DNA of 64,000 bases, taken from assembly GCF_029433095.1 (NCBI RefSeq), contig NZ_JARNTX010000006.1:124001-188000 (forward strand). The letters are read 5' to 3'. The stretch comes from Hymenobacter sp. YC55. GTDB taxonomy: Bacteria > Bacteroidota > Bacteroidia > Cytophagales > Hymenobacteraceae. Every line of letters starts with the position of its first letter. Position 1 is the stretch's first letter. The position numbers and the translations under genes are program-made. A model generated the notes under the pieces. That model searched no databases, was not told the origin of the DNA, and was given only the letters and a program-made list of their open reading frames with translations. This document shows positions 35,811 through 44,861 of the stretch, one piece after another.

Positions 35811-37421
35811 CTACCAGCCCGGGTTCTGAGTTAGGTTGGCGTTGATGTCTCGCTCGCGCTGGGGCACGGGCCACAGGTAGTGCTTGGCCGGATCGAACGT
35901 GCGCTGGTCGACGCGGAGGTAGCCATTATCGACGTTGGGGTCCCCGATTTTAATGCCGTGGGCATAACCGTTGAGCACGGTTTCGGCTGTGCGCCACCGG
36001 CGAATGTCGAAGATGCGCAGGCCTTCCATGGCCAGCTCGGTTCGGCGCTCCCGGCGCACAATGGCGCGCAGGCTGGCTTGGTCGCCACCGGGGAACGTAA
36101 GGGCGGCTTGATCGGTAAAGCCGGCCCGGCGGCGCAACGCGGCTATGGTGGTGTTCCAGTCGGCGGCGGTAAGCTTGTTTTGCTCAACCAGTGCTTCGGC
36201 GTGCATAAGCAGCACGTCGGCGTAGCGGATCAGCATCAGGTTCAAGCCCGAGTTTAGGTTGGCGTCGGCCGTGGGGTCGAAGTACTTGGCTGTGTAGTAG
36301 CCGGTTGGGCTGGCGTCGGCGCGGTCCACGGAGTTGTCGCCGGTGCCGGGGAAAGTGCGAATGACGATAGTGGAATTGTCGGGGCGCCTCCAGGAGTACC
36401 CGTCGTAAACCAGCGTGGCAGCAAAACGCGGGTCGCGGCCTGCATACGGTGTGGCCTCGTTGTAGCCCGAGCCGGCTTCGTTGATGGCTTTGCCGTTGGC
36501 CATCACGTAGTCGTTAACCAGTTCCTGCGTCGGGGCAATCGAGCAAACCAGCTTGCCTTCAGTGCGTGGGATAAATTGGCGCTGCACCGAGTACGTCCGC
36601 AAGGGGAAGACATATTGCAGATCGAGCACGTCCTCGCTGTTGTTCTCATTGGCCGGCGAAAACACGCCGGCGTAGCTGGAAAACAAGCTATAGGTACCTG
36701 CTTGGCCGCCAATCAACTGGGTGGTAACAGCCGATACATCAGCCCACCGGCCTTCGTAAAGCAGCACACGAGCTTTGAGGGCCAAGGCGGCGCCTTTCGT
36801 GAATCGGCCTTTGTCTTCGGTGGCGTAAGCGGTGTTCAGGGGTAGCACGGCTGCGGCTGCATCCAACTCGCTGAGGACAAAAGCCAGCACCTCGGTGCGT
36901 GGGGCGCGGGGCACGGCGTTGGCCTCCGTCACGCTTAGCTCTGTCGTGATGAGGGGCACGTCGCCGTACCAAGTCATCAGCTGAAAATAATGGAACGCGC
37001 GGATGGCTTGGGCCTCGGCAATGTAGCGCGCCTTCAGGTTGGCATCCAGGCTCACAATCTTGTCGATGTTGTTCAACACCCGGTTGCAGGCACGAATACC
37101 GCCGTAGTGGTAGCCCCACTCATTGGTGATGCGCGCCTGGTTGGTGCCATAGGCGCCCTCGGCAATGTTGCGGGCGTTGGAGCCGTCCACGTCGCTCTTG
37201 TTGAAGGCGTTGTCGGAAAGCGTTTCGTTGAAGAAGAAGTACTCGCTGGGGTAGAGACCCGCGTAGCAGGAATTCAGCACGTTCGACGCGTCGGCAGGCT
37301 GAGTCCAGAAGGTGTCGTCGGTGGGGCGGTCGGTGGGAGGTAAGTCAAGCTCTTGGCAGCCGGACAGGCCCATGCCAAGTCCGAGGCCCAGTAGCAGCGT
37401 ATAGCGGAGGTGACGATTCAT
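35811..37421 (-). CDS. SusD/RagB-family glycan-binding lipoprotein (unit A)
   Basis: A 536-residue outer-membrane lipoprotein (lipobox GLSGC, Cys22). It has the TPR-rich SusD fold: PTDRPTDDTFWTQPADASNV, then ARYIAEAQAIRAFHYFQLMT with YGDVPLIT, KGAALALKARVLLYEGRW, and the C-terminal LMLIRYADVLLMHAEALVEQ, RRERRTELAMEGLRIFDIRR and the ending LWPVPQRERDIN with NLTQNPGW. SusD caps the SusC barrel and captures oligosaccharides. It is the partner of the SusC 18 bp upstream. Confidence 0.95.
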   Translation of the reverse strand: MNRHLRYTLLLGLGLGMGLSGCQELDLPPTDRPTDDTFWTQPADASNVLNSCYAGLYPSEYFFFNETLSDNAFNKSDVDGSNARNIAEGAYGTNQARITNEWGYHYGGIRACNRVLNNIDKIVSLDANLKARYIAEAQAIRAFHYFQLMTWYGDVPLITTELSVTEANAVPRAPRTEVLAFVLSELDAAAAVLPLNTAYATEDKGRFTKGAALALKARVLLYEGRWADVSAVTTQLIGGQAGTYSLFSSYAGVFSPANENNSEDVLDLQYVFPLRTYSVQRQFIPRTEGKLVCSIAPTQELVNDYVMANGKAINEAGSGYNEATPYAGRDPRFAATLVYDGYSWRRPDNSTIVIRTFPGTGDNSVDRADASPTGYYTAKYFDPTADANLNSGLNLMLIRYADVLLMHAEALVEQNKLTAADWNTTIAALRRRAGFTDQAALTFPGGDQASLRAIVRRERRTELAMEGLRIFDIRRWRTAETVLNGYAHGIKIGDPNVDNGYLRVDQRTFDPAKHYLWPVPQRERDINANLTQNPGW

Positions 37422-37439
37422 GGAAGTGCAGATAGGGAA

Positions 37440-40400
37440 TTAGAAAGAAACATTAAGACCTAGGGTCACCAGGCGCACGCTCGGATACACGCGGCCACTA
37501 CTGCCCGTGCCACCACCTAGGCCCACGCTCTCGCTGAACTCCGAGATTTCAGGGTCAAACCCAATTTTGCGCAAGTGGCTGATGGTCAATAAATCTTGTC
37601 CCGAAACGAAGATGCGTAGCTGCTCGATACCGGCTTTGCTGGTGAGCGTAGTTGGCAGTGTATAGCCGAGCTGCACGTTTTTGAGGCGGGCATACGCGCC
37701 GTTGCGCAGCCAGTAGTCCGAACCTTGGTTGTTGTTGGTTGAAGCCGTACCAATGGTCAAGCGTGGGTACGAAGCATCGGTGTTGGTTGGGGTCCAACGG
37801 TCGAGGTGTTGGGCATACACGTTTTCCCAGTTGTTGTGGAAGGCTTCCACCCCCTCACCGCGGATGTACAGGTTGCGCTTGCCCACGCCCTGCACAAATA
37901 CTACCAGGTCAAACCCTTTGTAGTCAGCTGTGTAAGTGGCGCCGAAGGTGTAACGCGGGAATGGGTTGCCGAGCACGTAGCGGTCGTCTTGGTTGATGAC
38001 GCCGTCGCCGTTGCGGTCCACGTAGCGGATGTCGCCGGGGCGCAGGGCACCAGGTGCCACAAAGGCAGGCTTAGGACCAGCATTGGCTTCCTCTAGCGTC
38101 TGGTAGATACCGGCCGTGCGGTAGCCGTAGTACGAGTTGATGGGGTAACCCTCGCGAATGATGTTGGTGGCGTCACCGCCCCTGATGGTTTCTACGCCCT
38201 TGGTATCGGTCACCAGGTTGCGGGTGTCGGCGGCATTCAGAGTCAGGCTTTGGTTGAAGCCACGCTCGGTACGCAAGCGGTAGGTAGCCGAAACTTCCCA
38301 TCCTTGGTTACGGACACTAGCCGCGTTCTGGGTTGGAGCGCCGGCCCCGAAGGCACCGGCTACCGGCAGGTCAATCAGGATGTCGCTGGTGCGCTTGTCG
38401 AAATAGTCGAAACTAACCGATAAGGCATTCTTAAAGAAAGCGGCGTCCACGCCGATGTTGCCCATCGTGGCCGTTTCCCAGGTGATGTCGCGGTTAGCCG
38501 TGCCAAAGTTGGCTCCCGGCACGGCCTGCTCGCCAAACGAATAAGCGCCCGGCGCGGTGCTGATCGTGCTCAGGTAGCGGTACAAGCCAATGTTCTGGTT
38601 GCCGAGCTGCCCAATCGAGCCCCGCACTTTCAGGTCGCTGAAGCTTGGCTGCAAGAAGCTTAAAAAGTTCTCTTCCAGTGGCCGCCAGCCCGCCGACACC
38701 GACGGGAAAAAGCCCCAACGCTTGTTACTAGCAAACCGCGACGAGCCATCGTACCGGAAGCTACCCTCGATGAGGTACTTGCCAGCAAAGGCGTAGTTGA
38801 GGCGGCCAAACACCGAGTTCAGCGCCCATTGCTCGTTGTTGCCGTAGGTACCATTGGCGTGATTGCCGCCACTAGGGTCGGTGATGTTGCCGTACGTGGT
38901 GCCGTTGCTGATAACTCCGAAGTTGTTGCCCGGCACATTAAGAACGCGAATCCCTGCGCGGTCGTCGTTGTAGTGCTCACTTGAATAGCCTACCAAGGCC
39001 TTCACCTCGTGCTTCTGCCCCAAGGCGCGCTCGTAGTTGATGGTTGCTTGGTAGTTGGTGAGCAGGGTGCGCTGGGTGCGGTCGGTAACCGAGTTGTTGC
39101 CGTCGCCGCCTGAGGTAGGTGAGCCGTCGAGCGTCACGTATCGCAGGCTGCGTGTAAACTCGTTCATGCGGTAGTTCCATAGGTCGCCGCCCACGAGGCC
39201 GCGCAGCTTTAAGCCCTTCACCACTTCAAACTCGGCGTTGAGGTTGCCGTAGCCGTTGTCGTTGGAGTTGGTGCGCAAGCCTCCATTGCGCAACCGGTTG
39301 ATGGGGTTGCTGCTCGAGGTAGCAGGCGTCACATAGTTGCCCAGCGAGTCTTGGATGGGGTAGATGACCGGAATGCGCACCGCATCGCTGATAATCCACT
39401 CGGTGCTGTACGCGTGCTCCCGGGTGCTCACGCGGGCATAAGAGAGAATAGCACCTACCGACAGCTTTTCAGTAACTTGCGTGTTCAGATTCAAGCGGGC
39501 ATTGAGGCGCTTAAACCCGAAGTTGTCGCCTACCAGCAGGTTATTTTGATCTACATAGCCCAGCGACACTAAGTAGCGCGTTTTGCCCGAGCCGCCGCTG
39601 AGGCTGAGGTTGTGGTTTTGTTGCATGGCACGCTCTTTCAGCACCCCATCCAAGTACCACTCATAGTCGCCACGAGCCGCAAAGTCGCGCATCTGCTGGG
39701 GTGAAAACTGCGGGCTCTGTCCCGAGTTGACCAGCGCCTCGTTCTTGAGTTGCATGAACTCAAGGCCGGTAACGGGCTTGCGCAAAAAGCTCGGGGACTG
39801 CCATCCCACCAGCGTGTTGTAATTCAGTACGGGCTTCTGGTTGAGCGCCCCTTTTTTGGTGGTGACAAGCAGAACTCCGTTGGCTCCCCGCGACCCGTAG
39901 ATGGCGGCCGACGCGGCATCTTTCAGCACCGTGATGCTTTCAATGTCGTTGGGATTAAGCGAATTCAGCGAACCAGCAATCCCGTCTACCACTACCAGCG
40001 GCGAGGCATTGCCGAGGGTACCCACGCCCCGGATGTTGATGTTGAGGCCCGCTCCCGGTTCGGCGCTGCTTTGCTGAATCGTGAGGTTGGGGGCCGTGCC
40101 TTGCAGCGCTTGCGCCACGTTGGTTACCGGCCGGTTTTCCAGGGCGGGTGCCGCTACCGTGCTGATAGCCCCGGTTACTTCGGCCTTTTGCTGGGTACCG
40201 TAGCCGATTACTACCACTTCGCTCAACGCCTTAGCATCTTCCGCTAAAGTCACTGTGAGGCTGCTGGTCGCACCCTGAACAGCTACTTCTTGACGCGCAA
40301 AGCCGACAAAGCTGAAAACTAAGGTGCTGTTTTCCGGAGCGAGCAAGGAGAAGCTGCCATCGGGGCCGGTGCTGGTGCCTTGGGTTGTACCCTTCACCAC

Positions 40401-40865
40401 TACCGTCACGCCGGGCAGCCCGGCTCCCTTGGCGTCAACTACTTTGCCCGCAACGGTGATGTCCTGCTGTTCGGAATCGTTTGCACCTGCATGGAGGCGT
40501 TCAACAGCGACAGGCGTGATGACGTAATCGTTTGCATGCAGTTTTCTAAACCCTAAGCCAACTTGGGGCAGTACGCTCGCTAAGCGTGCATCAAGCGTAG
40601 TTACCTCGCTCGGAGCAACGACGCGCTTGTCGCCGACGAGTTCGGTGTCGTAGGCAATAATGCTCTTGTACTGCTTTTCCCACTGCTTGAGCAGGTGCTT
40701 GAGGGAAACAGCCTCGGCCGCTGGCCGGGCATGCGGGCGCTGCGTTGAAGCCAATAATTGGGCCGATGCTGCCGGGCTAAATGCATTTAGCAACAACAAA
40801 CTTGTTGTGGAAAGCAATAAGCGAGAACCGGATCTGCCAAGTAGTACAGTAGGAGGTAGGTTCAT
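37440..40865 (-). CDS. SusC/RagA TonB-linked outer-membrane transporter with STN domain (unit A)
   Basis: A 1141-residue TonB-dependent importer. After the signal peptide comes an STN signalling domain (about 55-115: LKHLLKQWEKQYKSIIAYDT, VLPQVGLGFRKLHANDYVIT). Then a CarboxypepD_reg-like domain (about 133-215: VAGKVVDAKGAGLPGVTVVV), a plug (ALSEVVVIGYGTQQKAEVTG, then DIESITVLKDAASAAIYGSR), and the 22-strand barrel ending RLVTLGLNVSF. The STN domain normally touches a FecR anti-sigma factor, and the FecR gene indeed overlaps it by 4 bp upstream. SusC imports the oligosaccharides delivered by SusD. Confidence 0.96.
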   Translation of the reverse strand: MNLPPTVLLGRSGSRLLLSTTSLLLLNAFSPAASAQLLASTQRPHARPAAEAVSLKHLLKQWEKQYKSIIAYDTELVGDKRVVAPSEVTTLDARLASVLPQVGLGFRKLHANDYVITPVAVERLHAGANDSEQQDITVAGKVVDAKGAGLPGVTVVVKGTTQGTSTGPDGSFSLLAPENSTLVFSFVGFARQEVAVQGATSSLTVTLAEDAKALSEVVVIGYGTQQKAEVTGAISTVAAPALENRPVTNVAQALQGTAPNLTIQQSSAEPGAGLNINIRGVGTLGNASPLVVVDGIAGSLNSLNPNDIESITVLKDAASAAIYGSRGANGVLLVTTKKGALNQKPVLNYNTLVGWQSPSFLRKPVTGLEFMQLKNEALVNSGQSPQFSPQQMRDFAARGDYEWYLDGVLKERAMQQNHNLSLSGGSGKTRYLVSLGYVDQNNLLVGDNFGFKRLNARLNLNTQVTEKLSVGAILSYARVSTREHAYSTEWIISDAVRIPVIYPIQDSLGNYVTPATSSSNPINRLRNGGLRTNSNDNGYGNLNAEFEVVKGLKLRGLVGGDLWNYRMNEFTRSLRYVTLDGSPTSGGDGNNSVTDRTQRTLLTNYQATINYERALGQKHEVKALVGYSSEHYNDDRAGIRVLNVPGNNFGVISNGTTYGNITDPSGGNHANGTYGNNEQWALNSVFGRLNYAFAGKYLIEGSFRYDGSSRFASNKRWGFFPSVSAGWRPLEENFLSFLQPSFSDLKVRGSIGQLGNQNIGLYRYLSTISTAPGAYSFGEQAVPGANFGTANRDITWETATMGNIGVDAAFFKNALSVSFDYFDKRTSDILIDLPVAGAFGAGAPTQNAASVRNQGWEVSATYRLRTERGFNQSLTLNAADTRNLVTDTKGVETIRGGDATNIIREGYPINSYYGYRTAGIYQTLEEANAGPKPAFVAPGALRPGDIRYVDRNGDGVINQDDRYVLGNPFPRYTFGATYTADYKGFDLVVFVQGVGKRNLYIRGEGVEAFHNNWENVYAQHLDRWTPTNTDASYPRLTIGTASTNNNQGSDYWLRNGAYARLKNVQLGYTLPTTLTSKAGIEQLRIFVSGQDLLTISHLRKIGFDPEISEFSESVGLGGGTGSSGRVYPSVRLVTLGLNVSF

Positions 40866-41896
40866 GGGGTAGGGTGGGATGAAGGGTGATTGGACAGGAT
40901 AACTTGATTTTGCCGACGGACGATTTGCAAGTTGAAGGTGGCCGCTAGGTTCTCGCAGAGCAGGTCCAGGTTATTGCTCGGGAAAGTGCCCGTAAACTTG
41001 CGCTGCTTTAAAGCGGGACTAGCTACCACCACCTCTACTCCGTAAGTGTCTTGCAGGCGAGTGGCGATGTCGGCAATGGTAGTGGCGTCAAAAACTAGCT
41101 TGCCGTCTGCCCAGGCCGCGTAGGGGGCCGACTGCACAGCTTGGTGCACCACTTTGCCAGGATTTTGATCGGAGGTTTCCAGTAATTCGCCGGGCTTGAG
41201 AATGACTTTTGGTCGAGTAGTATCGGCAAACGCCACCTGCACTTTGCCCGAGAGGAGGACCACGCGAGCCTGCTCGTGGCGCCGGTACACCGTAAACTTG
41301 GTGCCGAGTACCTCTACGTTGAGACCAGCCGTAGTATGGACCACAAATGGTTGGTGATTAGGCAAGTGCTTCACCGAGAAGTAAGCCTCCCCATCCAACC
41401 ATACCTCGCGAGGACGCTCGGAGCCAGGTGTAGCGGCGTAGCGTACCGTGGAGTGCGCGTTCAAGGTCACCTCCGACCCGTCGGGCAATTGCACAACCCG
41501 CGTTTGTCCGTAAGGAGTATCATAGCTAGCTACGGTGGGCTCCACTACTTGGCTACGCTCATGCACAAGCCAGCCGCTGCCCGCCACTACGCCCGCTACG
41601 GCGGCCGCCGCGGCCCAGCGCCGCCACGCTGCCGGGCGAGTTACACTCGTTGTTGGAACGCTTTCCAGTTGCATACGCGCGTAGATGTTTTCCCGCATGC
41701 TGGCGTAGTCGTACGGATCGTTGCCGTCGGCTTGGCGCACTGGCTCTAACTCCAGGGTTTGCTGGCTCATCCAATAGTGAGCCAGCAACTCGTTGGCCGG
41801 ATCTGCAAGCCAAGCGCGAACAGCTTGCGCTTCCTCTAGCGAGGATTCGCCGCGTACATAGCGCTGGCAGGCTTCATAGTCGATTTCTCTATACAT
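40862..41896 (-). CDS. FecR-family anti-sigma factor
   Basis: A 344-residue inner-membrane anti-sigma factor. The cytoplasmic N-terminus (YREIDYEACQRYVRGESSLE, VRAWLADPANELLAHYWM) binds the sigma factor. One transmembrane helix lies at about 93-112 (WRRWAAAAAVAGVVAGSGWL). The periplasmic FecR domain follows (TPYGQTRVVQLPDGSEVTLN, WLDGEAYFSV, VLGTKFTVYRRHEQARVVLL). The C-terminal part (ATRLQDTYGVEVVVASPALK, then KFTGTFPSNNLDLLCENLAA) resembles STN and contacts the transporter. It overlaps the SusC start (ATGA) and is divergent from the sigma gene. Confidence 0.94.
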   Translation of the reverse strand: MYREIDYEACQRYVRGESSLEEAQAVRAWLADPANELLAHYWMSQQTLELEPVRQADGNDPYDYASMRENIYARMQLESVPTTSVTRPAAWRRWAAAAAVAGVVAGSGWLVHERSQVVEPTVASYDTPYGQTRVVQLPDGSEVTLNAHSTVRYAATPGSERPREVWLDGEAYFSVKHLPNHQPFVVHTTAGLNVEVLGTKFTVYRRHEQARVVLLSGKVQVAFADTTRPKVILKPGELLETSDQNPGKVVHQAVQSAPYAAWADGKLVFDATTIADIATRLQDTYGVEVVVASPALKQRKFTGTFPSNNLDLLCENLAATFNLQIVRRQNQVILSNHPSSHPTP

Positions 41897-42195
41897 AGGC
41901 AGGTTTGCTAGATCTCTCTGAGTGGTAAAAGCCACGAAGTGCCCCTCCCCCCAAAGCACCTTGAAAATATTTTTTTGCGCAGCTTGCTACCGCATTTCTT
42001 TAGCCTGCCTGCGGCAGCAAAACGCCCTCAAATACGTCAATAAGAGCACCTAGCAGCAGGGCAATTGGAACTTACTTGGGTGGCGCTACACTTGAGCCTG
42101 GAATAAGTTTTTTAATGTTGCACTGACTTGCTTGAGGTTTTTTATATTTAAGTATTCAGGCACATGCGCAAGCTTTTACTACTGCCTACTTTCCC
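41897..42195. promoter_or_regulatory. divergent control region between FecR and the ECF sigma gene
   Basis: About 300 bp separating the unit A operon from its sigma gene. Possible sigma-gene promoter elements are TATATTTA at 42143-42150 (close to TAnnTTTG), but the distance to a TTG box is off. A short frame of 11 codons (ATG at 42164, stop TGA at 42197-42199) ends across the TTG start of the sigma gene. Confidence 0.4.
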
Positions 42196-42780
42196 TTGAA
42201 AGTCGTAAGAGAATTCTCGGACCACACCTGCTTAGAACGCCTCCAGAAAAACGACACGGCGGCCTTCGACCTGCTGTTCGATCAGCACGCACCTGCCTTG
42301 TGCCGCTTTGTGCACGGCTACTTGAAGAGCCATGCCGATGCCGAAGAGGTGGTACAGGATTGCTTTCTCAAGCTGTGGGAGCGTCGACATGAATTCGATA
42401 AGGGCATCGTTTTCAAAACCTACCTCTATACCTCTGCTTACCGGGCTATCCTGAAGCAGCTGCGCCGTCAGCGGTACTGGGTGTTCGAGGATTGCGATGG
42501 CGAAATGCTCATCGAAGAAGGCAACCCGGGCAAACTAGTGGAGTATCAGGAGTTGGAACAGCTTTATCAGCTAGCAGTAGCTCAGCTGCCTTCCCGCCGT
42601 CGGCAGATATTTTCGTTGAGCCGGCAAAACGGCCTTTCTCACGCCATGATTGCCAACGAGTTGAACATTTCAGTTAAGTGCGTGGAAAACCAAATGACGC
42701 ACGCCCTGAAGTTTATGAAGCTTTACTTTCAGGCGCACGGCGTATCCTTGGGGCTTGCTTTTTTAGTGCTGTCATTGTAG
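42196..42780 (+). CDS. ECF sigma factor of the FecR/SusC type
   Basis: A 194-residue sigma factor of the Bacteroidota ECF expansion that works with FecR. Region 2: AFDLLFDQHAPALCRFVHGY, then DAEEVVQDCFLKLWERRHEF with FKTYLYTSAYRAILKQLRR. Region 4: LPSRRRQIFSLSRQNGLSHA with MIANELNISVKCVENQM. The hydrophobic tail (GLAFLVLSL) is common in this group. The likely start is TTG at 42,196, since no ATG or GTG lies in frame nearby. It should transcribe the divergent FecR-SusC-SusD-SusE-GH76-GH92 unit when ligand binding at SusC is signalled through FecR. Confidence 0.92.
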   Translation: MKVVREFSDHTCLERLQKNDTAAFDLLFDQHAPALCRFVHGYLKSHADAEEVVQDCFLKLWERRHEFDKGIVFKTYLYTSAYRAILKQLRRQRYWVFEDCDGEMLIEEGNPGKLVEYQELEQLYQLAVAQLPSRRRQIFSLSRQNGLSHAMIANELNISVKCVENQMTHALKFMKLYFQAHGVSLGLAFLVLSL

Positions 42781-42848
42781 CGTCAACTCACTTGTTGAAG
42801 GCAACCCGATAGAGTTTGTATGCGGGAATCCGTGTTGCTATAAATTGC

Positions 42849-42901
42849 AAGAGGGGCGCAGCAATACGGCATTTGCTATGCCGTATTGCTGCGCCCCTCT
42901 T
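42849..42901. terminator. 23-bp bidirectional hairpin between convergent genes
   Basis: Perfectly complementary arms at 42849-42871 and 42879-42901 around a 7-nt loop (TTTGCTA). It lies between the 3' ends of the ECF sigma gene and the DUF1080 gene, so it should end both transcripts. There is no long T-run. Confidence 0.85.
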
Positions 42902-42918
42902 ATGTAGTGGGCGTACTC

Positions 42919-43665
42919 TTAAAGCGTACGAATCTTGATGTTCTTATACCATACTTTGTCGCCGTGGTCCTGCAAGGCAATGTGGCCCTTCTGCGTACGG
43001 CCATAACCAGGCATGGAATTGAACTTGCTGTCCTTCACCATGGCTTCCCATTCAGGGCTTAGCAACTGGTATTCCACCACTTTTTTGCGGTTAAGCCAGT
43101 GCTCTACGTGGCCTTTGTTAACTACCAGTTTAACGGTGTTCCACTGCCCAGCAGGTTTAACGGCTGGCGTTGACAACGGAATCAAATCGTACAAAGAACC
43201 GGCTTGGCGGTTGTTGTTTTTGCCCATCTTAGCGTCGGGGTGCCGCTCATCATCTAGCACTTGCATTTCGGGGCCGGTGCTATAGGTTGCCGAGTACTGG
43301 GGGTCTTCCGACACATTGTAGATAATGCCGCTGTTTCCTCCTTCCGAAATCTTCCAGTCCAGTACGAGCTCATAGTTTTCGTATTGATTTTTGGTAAGAA
43401 TATCGCCTCCACCTTTACCGGTGAGCGCAATAGCATTGTCCTCAATCTGCCAGGAAGAGGGTACGGCGTCCTTTTTAAAGCCCTTGAAGTTGCCCAGCGA
43501 TTTACCATCGAACAACAGCACCCAACCAGCTTTCGCTTCTGCTTTGGTCAGGGTGTTATCTATTGGTTTAGGAGCGCTTGCCCGCATTCTGAAAGCGCCC
43601 GCAACAAGCAAAACAAGAGCAGTAGCAAGGAGAAGAACGGTACTTGATTTTCTTGAGTGGGTCAT
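42919..43665 (-). CDS. DUF1080 (3-keto-disaccharide hydrolase family) protein
   Basis: A 248-residue secreted beta-jelly-roll protein of family PF06439. After the signal peptide come GWVLLFDGKSLGNFKGF, NYELVLDWKISEGGNSGIIY, GPEMQVLDDERHPDAKMGKN with NRQAGSLYDLIP, GQWNTVKLVVNKGHVEHWLN and GHIALQDHGDKVWYKNIKI. All are family hallmarks, including the NSGI and QVLD stretches. Some members hydrolyse 3-keto-glycosides made by GMC-type glycoside 3-dehydrogenases. Such a GMC oxidoreductase is encoded at 58,697. It is the last gene of unit B. The ATG at 43,665 is used; the two-codon-longer frame starts with TTG. Confidence 0.88.
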   Translation of the reverse strand: MTHSRKSSTVLLLATALVLLVAGAFRMRASAPKPIDNTLTKAEAKAGWVLLFDGKSLGNFKGFKKDAVPSSWQIEDNAIALTGKGGGDILTKNQYENYELVLDWKISEGGNSGIIYNVSEDPQYSATYSTGPEMQVLDDERHPDAKMGKNNNRQAGSLYDLIPLSTPAVKPAGQWNTVKLVVNKGHVEHWLNRKKVVEYQLLSPEWEAMVKDSKFNSMPGYGRTQKGHIALQDHGDKVWYKNIKIRTL

Positions 43666-43722
43666 AGCCAAAAAGTTAAGTTGGGTTGAACTGTCACGTA
43701 AGCCGTTGCAAAAAAGCTGCCC

Positions 43723-44763
43723 CTATTTCAAGCGGTGTGCTTCGACGCCCTCGTTCGTGATTTTTATGGGTTTGATGTTGCCTTGCGCGTCGAAGAAAAG
43801 CTGATCGATGCAGGTGACGCGGTGGTTGCCGTCGGTTTCGCCTAGCGGCCGGCGGTGATACACGACGTACCACCGGTCGGTGCCGGGTGCCTGTAGCACC
43901 GAGTGGTGCCCGGCGCCGGTGGCTACCTGTGGGTCTTGCTGCAAGACTTTACCGATGCGCTGAAAGGGGCCCATCGGGGAGTCGGCCACGGCGTAGGCCA
44001 CTGAGTAGTTAGGTCCAGTCCAGCCGCCCTCCGACCACATGAAGTAGTACTTACCGTCTTTGCGGAACATAAAAGGACCCTCTACATAGCCCTGCGGCGT
44101 GATTTCCTTGTAAAGCGTGCCGTCGGCTTGTGGCACAAAGCCCGTGAAGTCGTCTTTGAGCCGGGCAATGTTGCAGTGCGACCAACCCCCGTAGATCATG
44201 TAGTAGGCCCCGTCCTTGTCCTGAAATACAAACTGATCGATGGGCTGCGCCCCGTTGTGAATCTGCCCGATCAGTGGCTTGCCTAAGTAATCTTTGAAGG
44301 GGCCTTCTGGCCGGTCGGCCACGGCCACCCCAATGCCGCCAATTTCGCCTTCGTGCACGTCGTTGGCGCCGAAGAAAAGAAAGTACTTGTTGCCTTTCTT
44401 CACAATGGAGGGGGCCCACATAGCTTTGCGGGCCCATTTCACGCTAGCCGTATCGATGATGCGCGGGTGCTTGGTCCAAGTCACCAGGTCGGGCGAGGAA
44501 AAAGCGTCGAGAAACACTTGCTGCTCGTAACGGGCCGAGTAGGTAGGGTAGATCCAATACTGACCGTTGAAGATGGTGGCTTCCGGGTCGGCGTACCAGC
44601 CTGGAAACACCGGATTGCCAGATTTTTTGGGGGCAGTAGTAGACGAGGATGAGGCTTTAGCTGGCTTACGCGAAGCAAGACTCGTTTGGCTGAACGCTGG
44701 CGAAACGGCCATAAGGCCAAACAATAACCCAAGCACGGGCAGGCTCTTACGGAAGTTGTACAT
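43723..44763 (-). CDS. secreted GH43-family glycoside hydrolase (unit B)
   Basis: A 346-residue GH43-type enzyme with a signal peptide (ends SPAFSQ). The catalytic base Asp is in PGWYADPEATIF; the modulating Asp may be in QPIDQFVFQDKDGAYYMIYG, and the acid Glu in YVEGPFMFRKDGKYYFMW. Unlike the GH43 protein at 23,094, the EGP motif is kept. Substrate specificity cannot be read from the sequence; family members act on arabinofuranosyl, xylosyl or galactosyl linkages, so it may remove decorations on the mannan or act on a co-occurring glycan. It lies between GH125 and DUF1080 on one strand (57 bp to DUF1080). Confidence 0.87.
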   Translation of the reverse strand: MYNFRKSLPVLGLLFGLMAVSPAFSQTSLASRKPAKASSSSTTAPKKSGNPVFPGWYADPEATIFNGQYWIYPTYSARYEQQVFLDAFSSPDLVTWTKHPRIIDTASVKWARKAMWAPSIVKKGNKYFLFFGANDVHEGEIGGIGVAVADRPEGPFKDYLGKPLIGQIHNGAQPIDQFVFQDKDGAYYMIYGGWSHCNIARLKDDFTGFVPQADGTLYKEITPQGYVEGPFMFRKDGKYYFMWSEGGWTGPNYSVAYAVADSPMGPFQRIGKVLQQDPQVATGAGHHSVLQAPGTDRWYVVYHRRPLGETDGNHRVTCIDQLFFDAQGNIKPIKITNEGVEAHRLK

Positions 44764-44861
44764 GGTTTTCACGTTTGGTTTTCGCTCGCCCATAGAGGTT
44801 TCAACGTTTATCTGTTCGTATTCAAGGCGCACTTAGTACGCCGACCCTGCATACTGCTGGC

